5,204 bases of DNA from Bordetella parapertussis (GTDB lineage: Bacteria > Pseudomonadota > Gammaproteobacteria > Burkholderiales > Burkholderiaceae_D): contig CAMBJI010000169.1 in NCBI GenBank assembly GCA_945867725.1, positions 1-5,204 of the forward strand, written 5' to 3'. Both the position numbers and the translations under genes were made by a program. The notes under the pieces were generated by a model. That model saw only the letters and a list, made by a program, of their open reading frames with translations. It had not been told where the DNA came from and searched no databases. Numbering within the stretch: position 1 is the first letter of the stretch; every line of letters starts with the position of its first letter. Shown in pieces: positions 1 through 5,146 of the stretch.

Positions 1-368
1 ACCAGTGCCAACACATGCGTTTGTTGCGAGGCAGGCAGTGAACGAAAATGCTTCCTCAACATGTGCTCTTGCGCTGATAACGATCTGTTTTTGGATACCG
101 CCGCTTCTTCGCCAAATCTCAGCCAAGTCGCTGACACCCCAAGTACTGCTGCTAGCGCACGCAAGCGTGCTTGCGTGGGTATGGATTCGCCCATGATCCA
201 CTTGCGTGCTGCATGCACACTGATAGCAAGCTGGGGGACTTGTCCATTAAACGTTCGCTGCAGCGCAGTGGCACTTGCCGGCATACCCCGTGCCACCAAT
301 GCTGCTGCTAAGCGTTCAGCGAACTGTGCTTGTTCCGGTTCTGCTAGCGTTTTCGACCGACTTTTCAT
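1..368 (-). CDS. Partial HTH (XRE/lambda-repressor-like) transcriptional regulator, C-terminus outside window
   Basis: A minus-strand frame opens with ATG at 368 and stays open for 122 codons to the left edge. It begins MKSRSKTLAEPEQAQFAERL, a charged amphipathic helix. Residues about 50-86 (SVHAARKWIMGESIPTQARL, then RALAAVLGVSATWLRFG) fit a lambda-repressor-like helix-turn-helix: an A-x-x-W core, a 'PT..RL..LA..LGVS..WL.FG' second half, and the terminal W-L-R-F-G typical of this regulator type in Burkholderiales. Residues after 90 are polar and helical (SAQEHMLRKHFRSLPASQQT) and may be a linker or the start of an oligomerisation region. The start is fixed because an in-frame TGA lies five codons upstream. 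No strong Shine-Dalgarno is visible. The family binds DNA and usually represses; target and ligand cannot be read here. The opposite strand has open frames of 63 and 112 codons, but their composition is that of a shadow. Confidence 0.8.
   Translation of the reverse strand, partial: MKSRSKTLAEPEQAQFAERLAAALVARGMPASATALQRTFNGQVPQLAISVHAARKWIMGESIPTQARLRALAAVLGVSATWLRFGEEAAVSKNRSLSAQEHMLRKHFRSLPASQQTHVLAL
158..177. repeat. 20-bp near-perfect palindrome inside the regulator gene
   Basis: CACGCAAGC, two bases (GT), then GCTTGCGTG: nine-base arms with a two-base centre. It falls on the codons for T-Q-A-R-L-R in the second half of the predicted HTH. It may be chance in a region rich in GC-containing codons, or a binding site or mRNA hairpin. 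No second copy was seen in the window. Confidence 0.5.
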
Positions 369-441
369 TTGGCCCGACCGTCACGATTTCTACGGTTAAT
401 GCCGTATCATCTTCCTACCAGAACTCGATTCACATCACCAA

Positions 442-672
442 TCAGTTGTGGCTGCTGAATTCCATTTTGCATGCCAGCCTGCCTGACACATTCTCTGCCA
501 AGAAAGCGTGCTTCTCACCAGCAATAATCATACCACTGCGCTCAGCGTCACCATCACCCTTCACGCACCGCATCAAGTAATGGCTGAAATACATAGCCTC
601 TTCAAATTTCACATACAAATTGCCCCGCTAACTGCCCTTGCTAGGCTCATATTGTCCAGTACCTGTCAGCAT
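442..672 (-). pseudogene. Small hypothetical gene interrupted by one in-frame amber codon
   Basis: Reading minus-strand from ATG at 672 gives MLTGTGQYEPSKGS, then TAG at 630-628. The same frame continues as RGNLYVKFEEAMYFSHYLMR, then a stretch ending MIIAGEKHAFLAENVSGRLA and CKMEFSSHN, and stops with TGA at 444-442. Without the amber it would be 75 residues. The post-amber part looks like real protein: balanced charge, alternating hydrophobic residues, few rare codons. No frame change is needed across the stop, so a single C-to-T type nonsense mutation would explain it. Alternatively a shorter gene starts at GTG 612 (56 residues) or TTG 618 (58 residues), with a GGGG run about 12 bases upstream of the GTG. 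I do not recognise the family and see no membrane segment. The gene ends 73 bases before the HTH regulator and reads toward it, so the two could be cotranscribed. The plus-strand frames over this stretch are low-complexity in character and are rejected. Confidence 0.45.
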
Positions 673-695
673 CTAAAATCATTACATATTAGATG
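670..695. repeat. Inverted repeat over the start codon of the interrupted small gene
   Basis: CATCTAA at 670-676 pairs with TTAGATG at 689-695 across a 12-base AT-rich spacer, with two more possible pairs after one mismatch. The ATG at 672-670 of the small frame is part of the stem. It could be an operator or an mRNA hairpin hiding the start. The stem is weak, so a chance occurrence is possible. Confidence 0.4.
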
Positions 696-752
696 ACGTG
701 TACCTAAAGACCACACGCCCTTGACGGAAAAGAATCGAAATTCAGCATCTAT

Positions 753-1124
753 TCAAGTCTGTGCTTTCATTACATTGTCCCGCACCCAATTTAAAGCGGA
801 TGCAATCAATTCATTTTGGAAGTCGTCGACTTCATATGCCAAGTGTACACAATGCATTATTGATGCAACAGAAAAACGAATTTGACTTTCTGATTGGTTT
901 TTATTCTCAAGCTCAGCTCTTTTTATAACGGAGTAATGCGCCGCTTGATTTTGATTAAAAGCATGATCGGCATGTGCCTGCGACATTCGCAACGTCTGAA
1001 TGGCTACCGTTAGCTCCGATGCGATCCGAACCTTCGTCGCCGTTGTCAATAGCTCGAGACGCGATAGCTCGTATGATAATATTGCACTCAATGCATTCTT
1101 TTTTGTTTGATCAGATCTCTGCAT
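753..1124 (-). CDS. Hypothetical protein, 123 residues, predicted helical and soluble
   Basis: This is a complete minus-strand frame from ATG 1124 to a stop at 753. Upstream in frame there is only F-N and then TGA, so this is the only ATG available. The protein starts MQRSDQTKKNALSAILSYEL. The whole chain has a helix-like pattern (SRLELLTTATKVRIASELTV; then repeated Q/N/H-rich segment AHADHAFNQNQAAHYSVIKR). It has no signal peptide, membrane segment or catalytic motif that I can see. The C-terminal third (about 80-117) is more hydrophobic (VASIMHCVHLAYEVDDFQNE) and may be a helical bundle or dimerisation surface. I do not recognise the family. It lies 70 bases downstream of the 77-residue gene and may be its third cotranscribed partner, or may use its own weak promoter at 1143-1172. 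A GGTGA sequence about 15 bases before the start is too far for a good ribosome site. Confidence 0.65.
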   Translation of the reverse strand: MQRSDQTKKNALSAILSYELSRLELLTTATKVRIASELTVAIQTLRMSQAHADHAFNQNQAAHYSVIKRAELENKNQSESQIRFSVASIMHCVHLAYEVDDFQNELIASALNWVRDNVMKAQT

Positions 1125-1142
1125 AAAATTTCATTTTTCACC

Positions 1143-1172
1143 AGTACAACGGCTGATCTGAATTAGTCGCAA
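1143..1172 (-). promoter_or_regulatory. Weak candidate promoter for the 123-residue gene
   Basis: On the minus strand TTGCGA (1172-1167) is followed after 18 bases by TGTACT (1148-1143), each about four of six matches to the sigma-70 consensus. An A/T-only run of about 25 bases lies directly upstream (1173-1197), as an UP element would. Prediction by eye only. Confidence 0.3.
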
Positions 1173-1194
1173 TTTTATTTTTTCATTTTATTAT

Positions 1195-1428
1195 TTAAGC
1201 GTCGATTATCAACGATACATAGCCTTCGTGTATTGCCCGATTGAAGTCATCAACAGCAACTGCGCCTGAAAAAGATTTACCAAAAATTTCATAACTTTCT
1301 TCTACAAGATTGGCGTAGTAAATTTCATGACGTATGACCGGAAAAATATTATGCTTGTCATACGACAGAAATTTGTGTCTCAGCTGCGGCGTCTTAAGAA
1401 AAACAAACTTGAGTTTACCAGCGATCAT
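1195..1428 (-). CDS. Hypothetical 77-residue protein, downstream partner of the bactofilin gene
   Basis: The frame is open from TTG 1449, but the start chosen is ATG 1428 because GGGGAGG sits five bases before it, an almost ideal ribosome binding site. The product begins MIAGKLKFVFLKTPQLRHKF and ends in AIHEGYVSLIIDA. In the middle it is rich in aromatic and acidic residues (PVIRHEIYYANLVEESYEIF; GKSFSGAVAVDDFNR). No signal peptide, membrane helix or known motif is visible. It looks like a small soluble alpha/beta protein. It starts 23 bases after the bactofilin stop codon on the same strand, with no terminator between, so the two are probably in one operon. A role tied to the bactofilin scaffold, such as an adaptor or regulator, is inference from position only. 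I do not recognise the family. Confidence 0.7.
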   Translation of the reverse strand: MIAGKLKFVFLKTPQLRHKFLSYDKHNIFPVIRHEIYYANLVEESYEIFGKSFSGAVAVDDFNRAIHEGYVSLIIDA

Positions 1429-1433
1429 CCAAA

Positions 1434-1440
1434 CCTCCCC
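1434..1440 (-). promoter_or_regulatory. Strong Shine-Dalgarno sequence that sets the 77-residue gene start
   Basis: GGGGAGG on the minus strand, five bases before ATG 1428. It decides against the longer TTG start at 1449, and suggests this gene is translated better than the bactofilin gene in front of it, which has no such site. Confidence 0.75.
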
Positions 1441-1451
1441 AGCCAGCAAAG

Positions 1452-1781
1452 CTATATTTGCCTCATCGTGCCCAGCAATTCCCCGCCCTTTTCCACTTCC
1501 AGCTTGCCGTAGCTAATGTCGCCCGAGACAATGCCAGTGCTGCCAATGCTGAGTGTGTCAGTGGCTTGAACGGTGTCATTGAGCTTGCCTGCCACGGCAA
1601 TGGTTGCGGCTTGTGTGGTGCCTGAAACGCCCCCCTTTGCCTGCACTTCAATTTGTTTTGCGTCAATGGCACCTTCGAACTGACCATTCACCACAGCTCG
1701 CCCAGGTACCAGAGCTATGCAAATGGCAATCACGCCCTCGCCGATATAAAGATCGCCGTTGGGATTTTCAATATCAGTCAT
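1452..1781 (-). CDS. Bactofilin (polymer-forming cytoskeletal protein), short form
   Basis: A 109-residue product starting MTDIENPNGDLYIGEGV. From about residue 10 it is built of short beta-strand turns with regularly spaced glycines and hydrophobics: PGRAVVNGQFEGAIDAKQIE, then VQAKGGVSGTT, IAVAGKLNDTVQATDTLSIG, and STGIVSGDISYGKLEVEKGG. The ending 'SYGKLEVEKGGELLGT' is the usual close of a bactofilin core. The family folds as a right-handed beta-helix and self-assembles, without nucleotide, into filaments at the inner membrane that place cell-wall, polarity or motility factors. The length matches a core with almost no flexible tails. The segment VIAICIALVPG is more hydrophobic than usual and could contact the membrane. 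ATG 1781 is preferred because the family starts close to the 'IGEG' turn. A GTG at 1832 would add 17 unlikely residues (MCLLTPISCLYKNIKSL). The ribosome site is weak for both. No M23 peptidase, a frequent bactofilin neighbour, is present in the window. Confidence 0.85.
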   Translation of the reverse strand: MTDIENPNGDLYIGEGVIAICIALVPGRAVVNGQFEGAIDAKQIEVQAKGGVSGTTQAATIAVAGKLNDTVQATDTLSIGSTGIVSGDISYGKLEVEKGGELLGTMRQI

Positions 1782-1796
1782 GAGAGATTTTATGTT

Positions 1797-1823
1797 TTTA
1801 TATAAACAACTGATTGGCGTCAA
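1797..1823 (-). promoter_or_regulatory. Second, weaker promoter candidate for the bactofilin operon
   Basis: Minus-strand TTGACG (1823-1818), 15-base spacer, TATAAA (1802-1797). The boxes are good but the spacer is two bases short of optimal, and the start point would leave only about nine bases before ATG 1781. Confidence 0.3.
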
Positions 1824-1841
1824 TAAACACACAGAAACTCA

Positions 1842-1870
1842 CTGATATCACGCAAAGTGACGTGCGTCAA
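1842..1870 (-). promoter_or_regulatory. Likely sigma-70-type promoter of the bactofilin operon
   Basis: Minus-strand TTGACG (1870-1865), 17-base spacer, TATCAG (1847-1842): five of six and four of six consensus matches with ideal spacing. Predicted transcription start is near 1835, giving a leader of about 54 bases to ATG 1781. This placement supports ATG 1781 over GTG 1832, which would be almost leaderless. Confidence 0.5.
1858..1869. repeat. Short palindrome overlapping the -35 box
   Basis: TGACGTGCGTCA: five-base arms TGACG/CGTCA around TG. It covers most of the -35 box of the stronger bactofilin promoter candidate, so it could be an operator. It is short enough to be chance. Confidence 0.3.
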
Positions 1871-1953
1871 CCGATTGCCAGATGTTTATTTCTGATGCGA
1901 ACGCCCCTGTTGATACCCGGTGGTGTTGCTCTTGATAAAGCTACTGAAATTGC

Positions 1954-1975
1954 ATGCAGCACTTGAATGCAGCAC
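1954..1975. repeat. Nine-base direct repeat, 13-base period
   Basis: ATGCAGCAC occurs at 1954-1962 and again at 1967-1975, separated by TTGA. A spacing of just over one helical turn would suit a dimeric regulator upstream of the bactofilin promoter, but only two copies exist and this may be a small local duplication. Confidence 0.45.
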
Positions 1976-2040
1976 AAAATAGCTGCTTGTCATGATTACT
2001 TTGCTGAATGCATGAGCGAACTGCGGTCGCTTGCAGCGTC

Positions 2041-2057
2041 AAAAAGCTTCGCTTTTT
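2041..2057 (-). terminator. Weak, possibly bidirectional intrinsic terminator after the ATPase gene
   Basis: AAAAAGC, three-base loop, GCTTTTT form a seven-pair hairpin with an A run on one side and a T run on the other, so it reads as a terminator in both directions. It lies about 135 bases past the ATPase stop codon. Only two pairs are G-C, so efficiency may be low. Confidence 0.4.
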
Positions 2058-2092
2058 CCCCTGCTGTTTTTTAACTCATTAAATAACATCTT

Positions 2093-2118
2093 CTCTTGCA
2101 CAGCGCACCCTGCAAGAG
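2093..2118. repeat. Perfect eight-base inverted repeat
   Basis: CTCTTGCA at 2093-2100 and TGCAAGAG at 2111-2118 flank a ten-base spacer (CAGCGCACCC). No T run follows on either strand, so it is not a typical intrinsic terminator. It may stabilise the ATPase mRNA 3' end or be a binding site. Confidence 0.45.
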
Positions 2119-2192
2119 GGCGCCTAGTCCCGTTCGATGTACAACCTCAGGCCTTGAAAAAAACGCAAAGTTTCAAAGAGTCGCATCTGTAT

Positions 2193-4715
2193 TCATCTAA
2201 GGGAAAAACTCAGCCCGATTTTTTTGATGATGTTAAAGCACGGAAGTAACAGCAGACCAATAAAGAAGCTACTCAGCCATGCTTGCGCGCTCAATGGTGC
2301 GAAACGAAATGGCTGGGCTAGCACCGGAATGCAGGTGATAGCCGCCAGAGCCAGCAGCGTAATGCCCAGAACCCAAAGCGAGGTGGGCGTCAGTTGAAGC
2401 AAAAGTCGCTGCCATTCCGTTCGCGCTGATCGACTGGGTAGTATCAGGGCTGCATTCGCCGTGACCAGAATCACAAAGCTAGCCGTAGCTGCGGTGGCGG
2501 CGGCAATTTCTTGCGACAACAGCCAGGTATAGATGCCGAACACGGCTGCGGTGGTGAGGCTGCCATAGGCTAGACCTCGGAAGATATGCTGACGTGACAG
2601 CAGTGCCTCGTCGCTTTGGCGTGGAGGGCGGTCCATCAGATCTGCATCGGCTTCTTCTGCTTCAAACACAATCGAGCAGGCCGGATCAATCACCAGTTCC
2701 AGAAAAGCGATGTGTAGTGGTGCCAGGATCAGCGGTAGCCCGAACAGTACCGGCAGCAGTGCCAGACCGGCGATGGGAATGTGTACCGCCAGCGTATAAA
2801 TCATGGCCTGTCGCATATTGGCGAAAGTGCGTCTTCCCATGCGAATCGCCTGCACGATTGAATCAAAATCATCTTTGAGTAGTACCAGCGAGGCTGCTTC
2901 GCGTGCCACATCCGTGCCGCGTTGTCCCATCGCGATACCGATATGCGCTGCCTTGAGTGCGGGGGCATCGTTCACGCCATCCCCCGTCATTGCCACTACA
3001 TGACCTTGTGCTTTCAGCGCTTCGACCAAGGCCAATTTTTGTGCAGGCCGGATGCGAGCGAAGACATTGACGGTGGCCGCATGTTTTGCAAGTTCATCCT
3101 GACTAAGGCTGATGATTTCGCTGCCGGTGATGATGCCTTCACTTTGAATACCTGCCTGTCGCGCAATCGCTTGCGCTGTGTGCGGATGGTCGCCCGTAAT
3201 CATGACAACCCGAATCCCTGCGCGCAGACATTGCGCGACAGCGTCGGGCACTTCCTTGCGTAATGGATCGGCCAGTGCGATCAGTCCGAGCCACTGGAAA
3301 TCAAATGCCTTTTGGTTTTCTGGCCACGGATGACCGTTGATGTGCACGGCTTTAGCGACACCCAACACACGTAGTCCCTGATCAGCCATTGCTGCTGCTT
3401 GTGCTGCGATCTCATCACGCGATACAGCGGAGAGTGAACACAGCTCTGCCACCGCTTCGGATGCACCTTTGGCAGCGACGATATCGTGCGTTCCTAATTC
3501 TGACTGCCACAAATGGGTCATAGCGAGTAGCTGGGGCGAGAGTTCATACTCGCGTGCGAGATGCCAATCCGGATGAAGACGATTCGTGTTGGACAGACGC
3601 TCGTTCGCCATGAGATGAAATGCCTGCTCCATAGGATCATGGGGTGTTATCTCGCTGGCCAGCACCGCGTACTCGAGAAGTTCGAGGTGGGTATCCGGTA
3701 GTGGCGCAGACAGAGAACCTGACAGAGAACCTGACAAGGGCTGACTGACATCAATGACCCGGTTATCTGCACAAAGTGCCGCGACGCGCATGCGATTCTC
3801 GGTCAGCGTGCCGGTTTTATCGACACACAGCACCGAGGTCTCGCCCAGGGTCTCTATCGAATTCAGGCGGCGGGTCAATACCTTTTGCGCTGCCAGTCGC
3901 CGTGCCGCCATTGCCATGAAAATAATCATGATGACTGCGAACTCCTGCGGCAACAGAGACATGGCTAACGCAATGCCGGCCAGTAGCGCATCCAGCCAAC
4001 CCCCGCGCAGCAGCCAGAACAGCAGCACCAAGCCGCAAGAGAGTGCTATACCGAAGGTGGCGAGCCGCCGGGTGAGTCGGGCCAGCTCTTCGCGTAGTGG
4101 TGAAGGTGTGATGGCAATGCTTTCCAGCGACTTGCCGATGCGGCCCATTTCGGTGTGATGGGCGGTAGCAGTGACTTGAACGACTCCCTGACCAGCGATC
4201 ACGAGTGTTCCGGCATACACTTTGTCGCCGGATTTTTTCGTTACCGATTCGGATTCACCCGTGAGCATGGATTCATTGGTCGCGAGTTCATGCGCATCAA
4301 TCAGTAGACCGTCGGCAGGAATGCGGTCGCCTTCAGCGAGTATCAGCACATCCTCGCGAACCACGTCCGTCCCAGCGATGCGCAGCGACTCGCCGCCACG
4401 TATGACCAGTGCGCGCGGACTCGACATATCGCGCAGCGCAGCCAGCGCATTGTCGGTACGCCGCTCCTGAAATGCGGTCATTCCCATGATCATGAATACA
4501 AAGGTCAGCAGTATCAGCGCCTCACGACTATCACCCATTGCAAAATAGATGGCACCAGCACCTAACAACAGCAAGAACATCGGCTCGCGCAAAACTTCGA
4601 TCAGTATGTCGAGCAGCGTGCGGCGCTGGGACAGACCGAGTTCATTCGGACCTTCCTCATCCAAACGTTTGCGAGCGAAGTCGGCATCAAGGCCGCGGGG
4701 TAGGGGAGGGGTCAT
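2193..4715 (-). CDS. Cation-translocating P-type ATPase (P2-like, probable Ca2+-type), inner membrane
   Basis: An 840-residue pump, full length for bacterial members of this group. Order: N-terminal cation-ATPase segment (1-45); M1-M2 (about 46-82); actuator domain with LTGES at 151-155; M3-M4 (about 219-268); phosphorylation domain with DKTGTLT at 299-305 (D299 is the phosphorylated aspartate); nucleotide domain with KGASE at 416-420; TGDH at 507-510; hinge TGDGVNDAP at 577-585; then M5-M10 (about 636-830). In M6, FLELVIDP at 671-678 places E673 and D677 where SERCA has N796 and D800, as in related bacterial pumps. M4 reads PQEFA (256-260) where I would expect PEEFP, so one carboxylate and one proline are replaced. 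The pump uses ATP to move a cation across the inner membrane; Ca2+ is a family-based guess. There is no heavy-metal-binding N-terminal domain or CPC motif, which argues against a copper/zinc pump. ATG 4715 is the only start after an upstream in-frame TAA, but it lacks a clear Shine-Dalgarno. Confidence 0.95.
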   Translation of the reverse strand: MTPPLPRGLDADFARKRLDEEGPNELGLSQRRTLLDILIEVLREPMFLLLLGAGAIYFAMGDSREALILLTFVFMIMGMTAFQERRTDNALAALRDMSSPRALVIRGGESLRIAGTDVVREDVLILAEGDRIPADGLLIDAHELATNESMLTGESESVTKKSGDKVYAGTLVIAGQGVVQVTATAHHTEMGRIGKSLESIAITPSPLREELARLTRRLATFGIALSCGLVLLFWLLRGGWLDALLAGIALAMSLLPQEFAVIMIIFMAMAARRLAAQKVLTRRLNSIETLGETSVLCVDKTGTLTENRMRVAALCADNRVIDVSQPLSGSLSGSLSAPLPDTHLELLEYAVLASEITPHDPMEQAFHLMANERLSNTNRLHPDWHLAREYELSPQLLAMTHLWQSELGTHDIVAAKGASEAVAELCSLSAVSRDEIAAQAAAMADQGLRVLGVAKAVHINGHPWPENQKAFDFQWLGLIALADPLRKEVPDAVAQCLRAGIRVVMITGDHPHTAQAIARQAGIQSEGIITGSEIISLSQDELAKHAATVNVFARIRPAQKLALVEALKAQGHVVAMTGDGVNDAPALKAAHIGIAMGQRGTDVAREAASLVLLKDDFDSIVQAIRMGRRTFANMRQAMIYTLAVHIPIAGLALLPVLFGLPLILAPLHIAFLELVIDPACSIVFEAEEADADLMDRPPRQSDEALLSRQHIFRGLAYGSLTTAAVFGIYTWLLSQEIAAATAATASFVILVTANAALILPSRSARTEWQRLLLQLTPTSLWVLGITLLALAAITCIPVLAQPFRFAPLSAQAWLSSFFIGLLLLPCFNIIKKIGLSFSLR
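3709..3732. repeat. In-frame 12-base tandem duplication in the ATPase gene
   Basis: GACAGAGAACCT is present twice back to back and encodes the doubled S-G-S-L within SQPLSGSLSGSLSAPL (residues 324-339). It sits in the early nucleotide-binding domain, about 25 residues after the phosphorylation motif, where a surface loop is expected. It looks like slippage and does not break the frame. Confidence 0.8.
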
Positions 4716-4836
4716 ATGAAGGAATGGTACTTGCCGTTAAGGTGTTGTCTGCGTCTAGAGGTATATCACTTTGTTTGAGGTGCAGGCGAATTGCTGCGTT
4801 CACTCTGACGGTTGCGCATTGCGGCAATGACCGACT

Positions 4837-4851
4837 TGCACCAAGGGTGCA
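4837..4851. repeat. Small perfect hairpin in the intergenic region
   Basis: TGCACC, loop AAG, GGTGCA gives a six-pair GC-rich stem. No T run follows, so it is not an obvious terminator. It lies about 120 bases upstream of the ATPase start and could be in its leader if transcription begins further right. Confidence 0.35.
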
Positions 4852-4920
4852 TCTTGCTATGCAGCTTACCGATTAGTGTTAGCTACATTTTGGTTGGAGC
4901 TCTTAAGGGGCTTGAATTAT

Positions 4921-4949
4921 TTGACGGTTTTTTGATTAATTACAATACT
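4921..4949 (+). promoter_or_regulatory. Candidate promoter for the DUF4337-like fragment
   Basis: TTGACG (4921-4926) is followed after 17 bases by AATACT (4944-4949), or after 14 bases by the better box TACAAT (4941-4946). The region is AT-rich and lies 25-35 bases before a GGGG ribosome site and ATG 4975, so the order promoter, ribosome site, start is sensible. Confidence 0.4.
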
Positions 4950-4974
4950 GTTTTTCAACATCAATCGGGGCAGC

Positions 4975-5146
4975 ATGTCAGGTTCCGGATTTAATGTACA
5001 CGGACCGCATGATCATGAGATGTCATATGTCGCGCGTGGTATCAATGGAGTTTTCCCGGCTCGCGGAGGTAACCGCTGTTCTGGCGACCGTCGGCGCCAT
5101 GATGGTCAGTGAGCGTATCGCCGACGGAACAGTGTGCATAGATTAA
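4975..5146 (+). pseudogene. Frameshifted and truncated remnant resembling a DUF4337 gene
   Basis: ATG 4975, with GGGG six bases before it, opens a 45-codon frame beginning MSGSGFNVHGPHDHE. This histidine-rich start strongly recalls DUF4337-type proteins of Burkholderiales, which I remember as starting F-H-V-H-G-P-H-D-H-E. The frame then turns into unlikely residues (GGNRCSGDRRRHDGQ) and stops at 5112. The next frame, from about 5057, instead reads RLAEVTAVLATVGAMM, which matches the expected following membrane segment of that family. The switch falls in the homopolymer-rich stretch GTTTTCCCGG at 5050-5059. After the membrane segment the sequence diverges (VSERIADGTVCID) and stops at 5146, where the family would continue for well over 100 residues. 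So there are two lesions: a frameshift and loss of the rest of the gene. A sequencing error could explain the first but not the second. The family's function is unknown. Confidence 0.5.

Larger units (their letters stand above)
1871..2192. other. Non-coding gap between the ATPase and the bactofilin operon
   Basis: No convincing gene is seen on either strand. A 72-codon plus-strand frame (2031-2249) runs into the ATPase 3' end, lacks a ribosome site, and has unlikely composition. The gap holds a direct repeat (1954-1975), a terminator-like hairpin (2041-2057), an eight-base inverted repeat (2093-2118), and a weak hairpin at 2152-2178 just after the ATPase stop codon. Confidence 0.6.
4716..4974. 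other. Divergent intergenic region upstream of the ATPase
   Basis: No supported gene. A 60-codon and part of a 112-codon plus-strand frame cross it without ribosome sites or protein-like composition. The ATPase promoter cannot be placed with confidence: the best -10-like element on the minus strand is GATATA near 4761-4766, with a poor -35. The right half becomes AT-rich and holds the plus-strand promoter candidate. Confidence 0.5.

Noticed and set aside
61..580. Plus-strand open frames of 101 and 112 codons at the left end
   Set aside because: They are antisense to the HTH regulator and the small interrupted gene, lack ribosome sites, and have unlikely composition; the minus-strand reading gives recognisable protein.
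1463..1687. 74-codon minus-strand frame within the bactofilin gene
   Set aside because: It is an overlapping alternative frame of the bactofilin with Arg/Pro/Trp-rich composition.
1782..1832. N-terminal extension of the bactofilin from GTG 1832
   Set aside because: The added residues do not resemble bactofilin, and the predicted transcription start near 1835 leaves almost no leader.
3754..4158. 134-codon plus-strand open frame opposite the ATPase
   Set aside because: It is antisense to a strongly supported P-type ATPase, and its serine/arginine-rich composition is typical of a shadow frame.
4812..4994. 60-codon plus-strand frame before the DUF4337-like fragment
   Set aside because: No ribosome site, it overlaps the promoter candidate and the better supported ATG 4975, and the composition is not protein-like.
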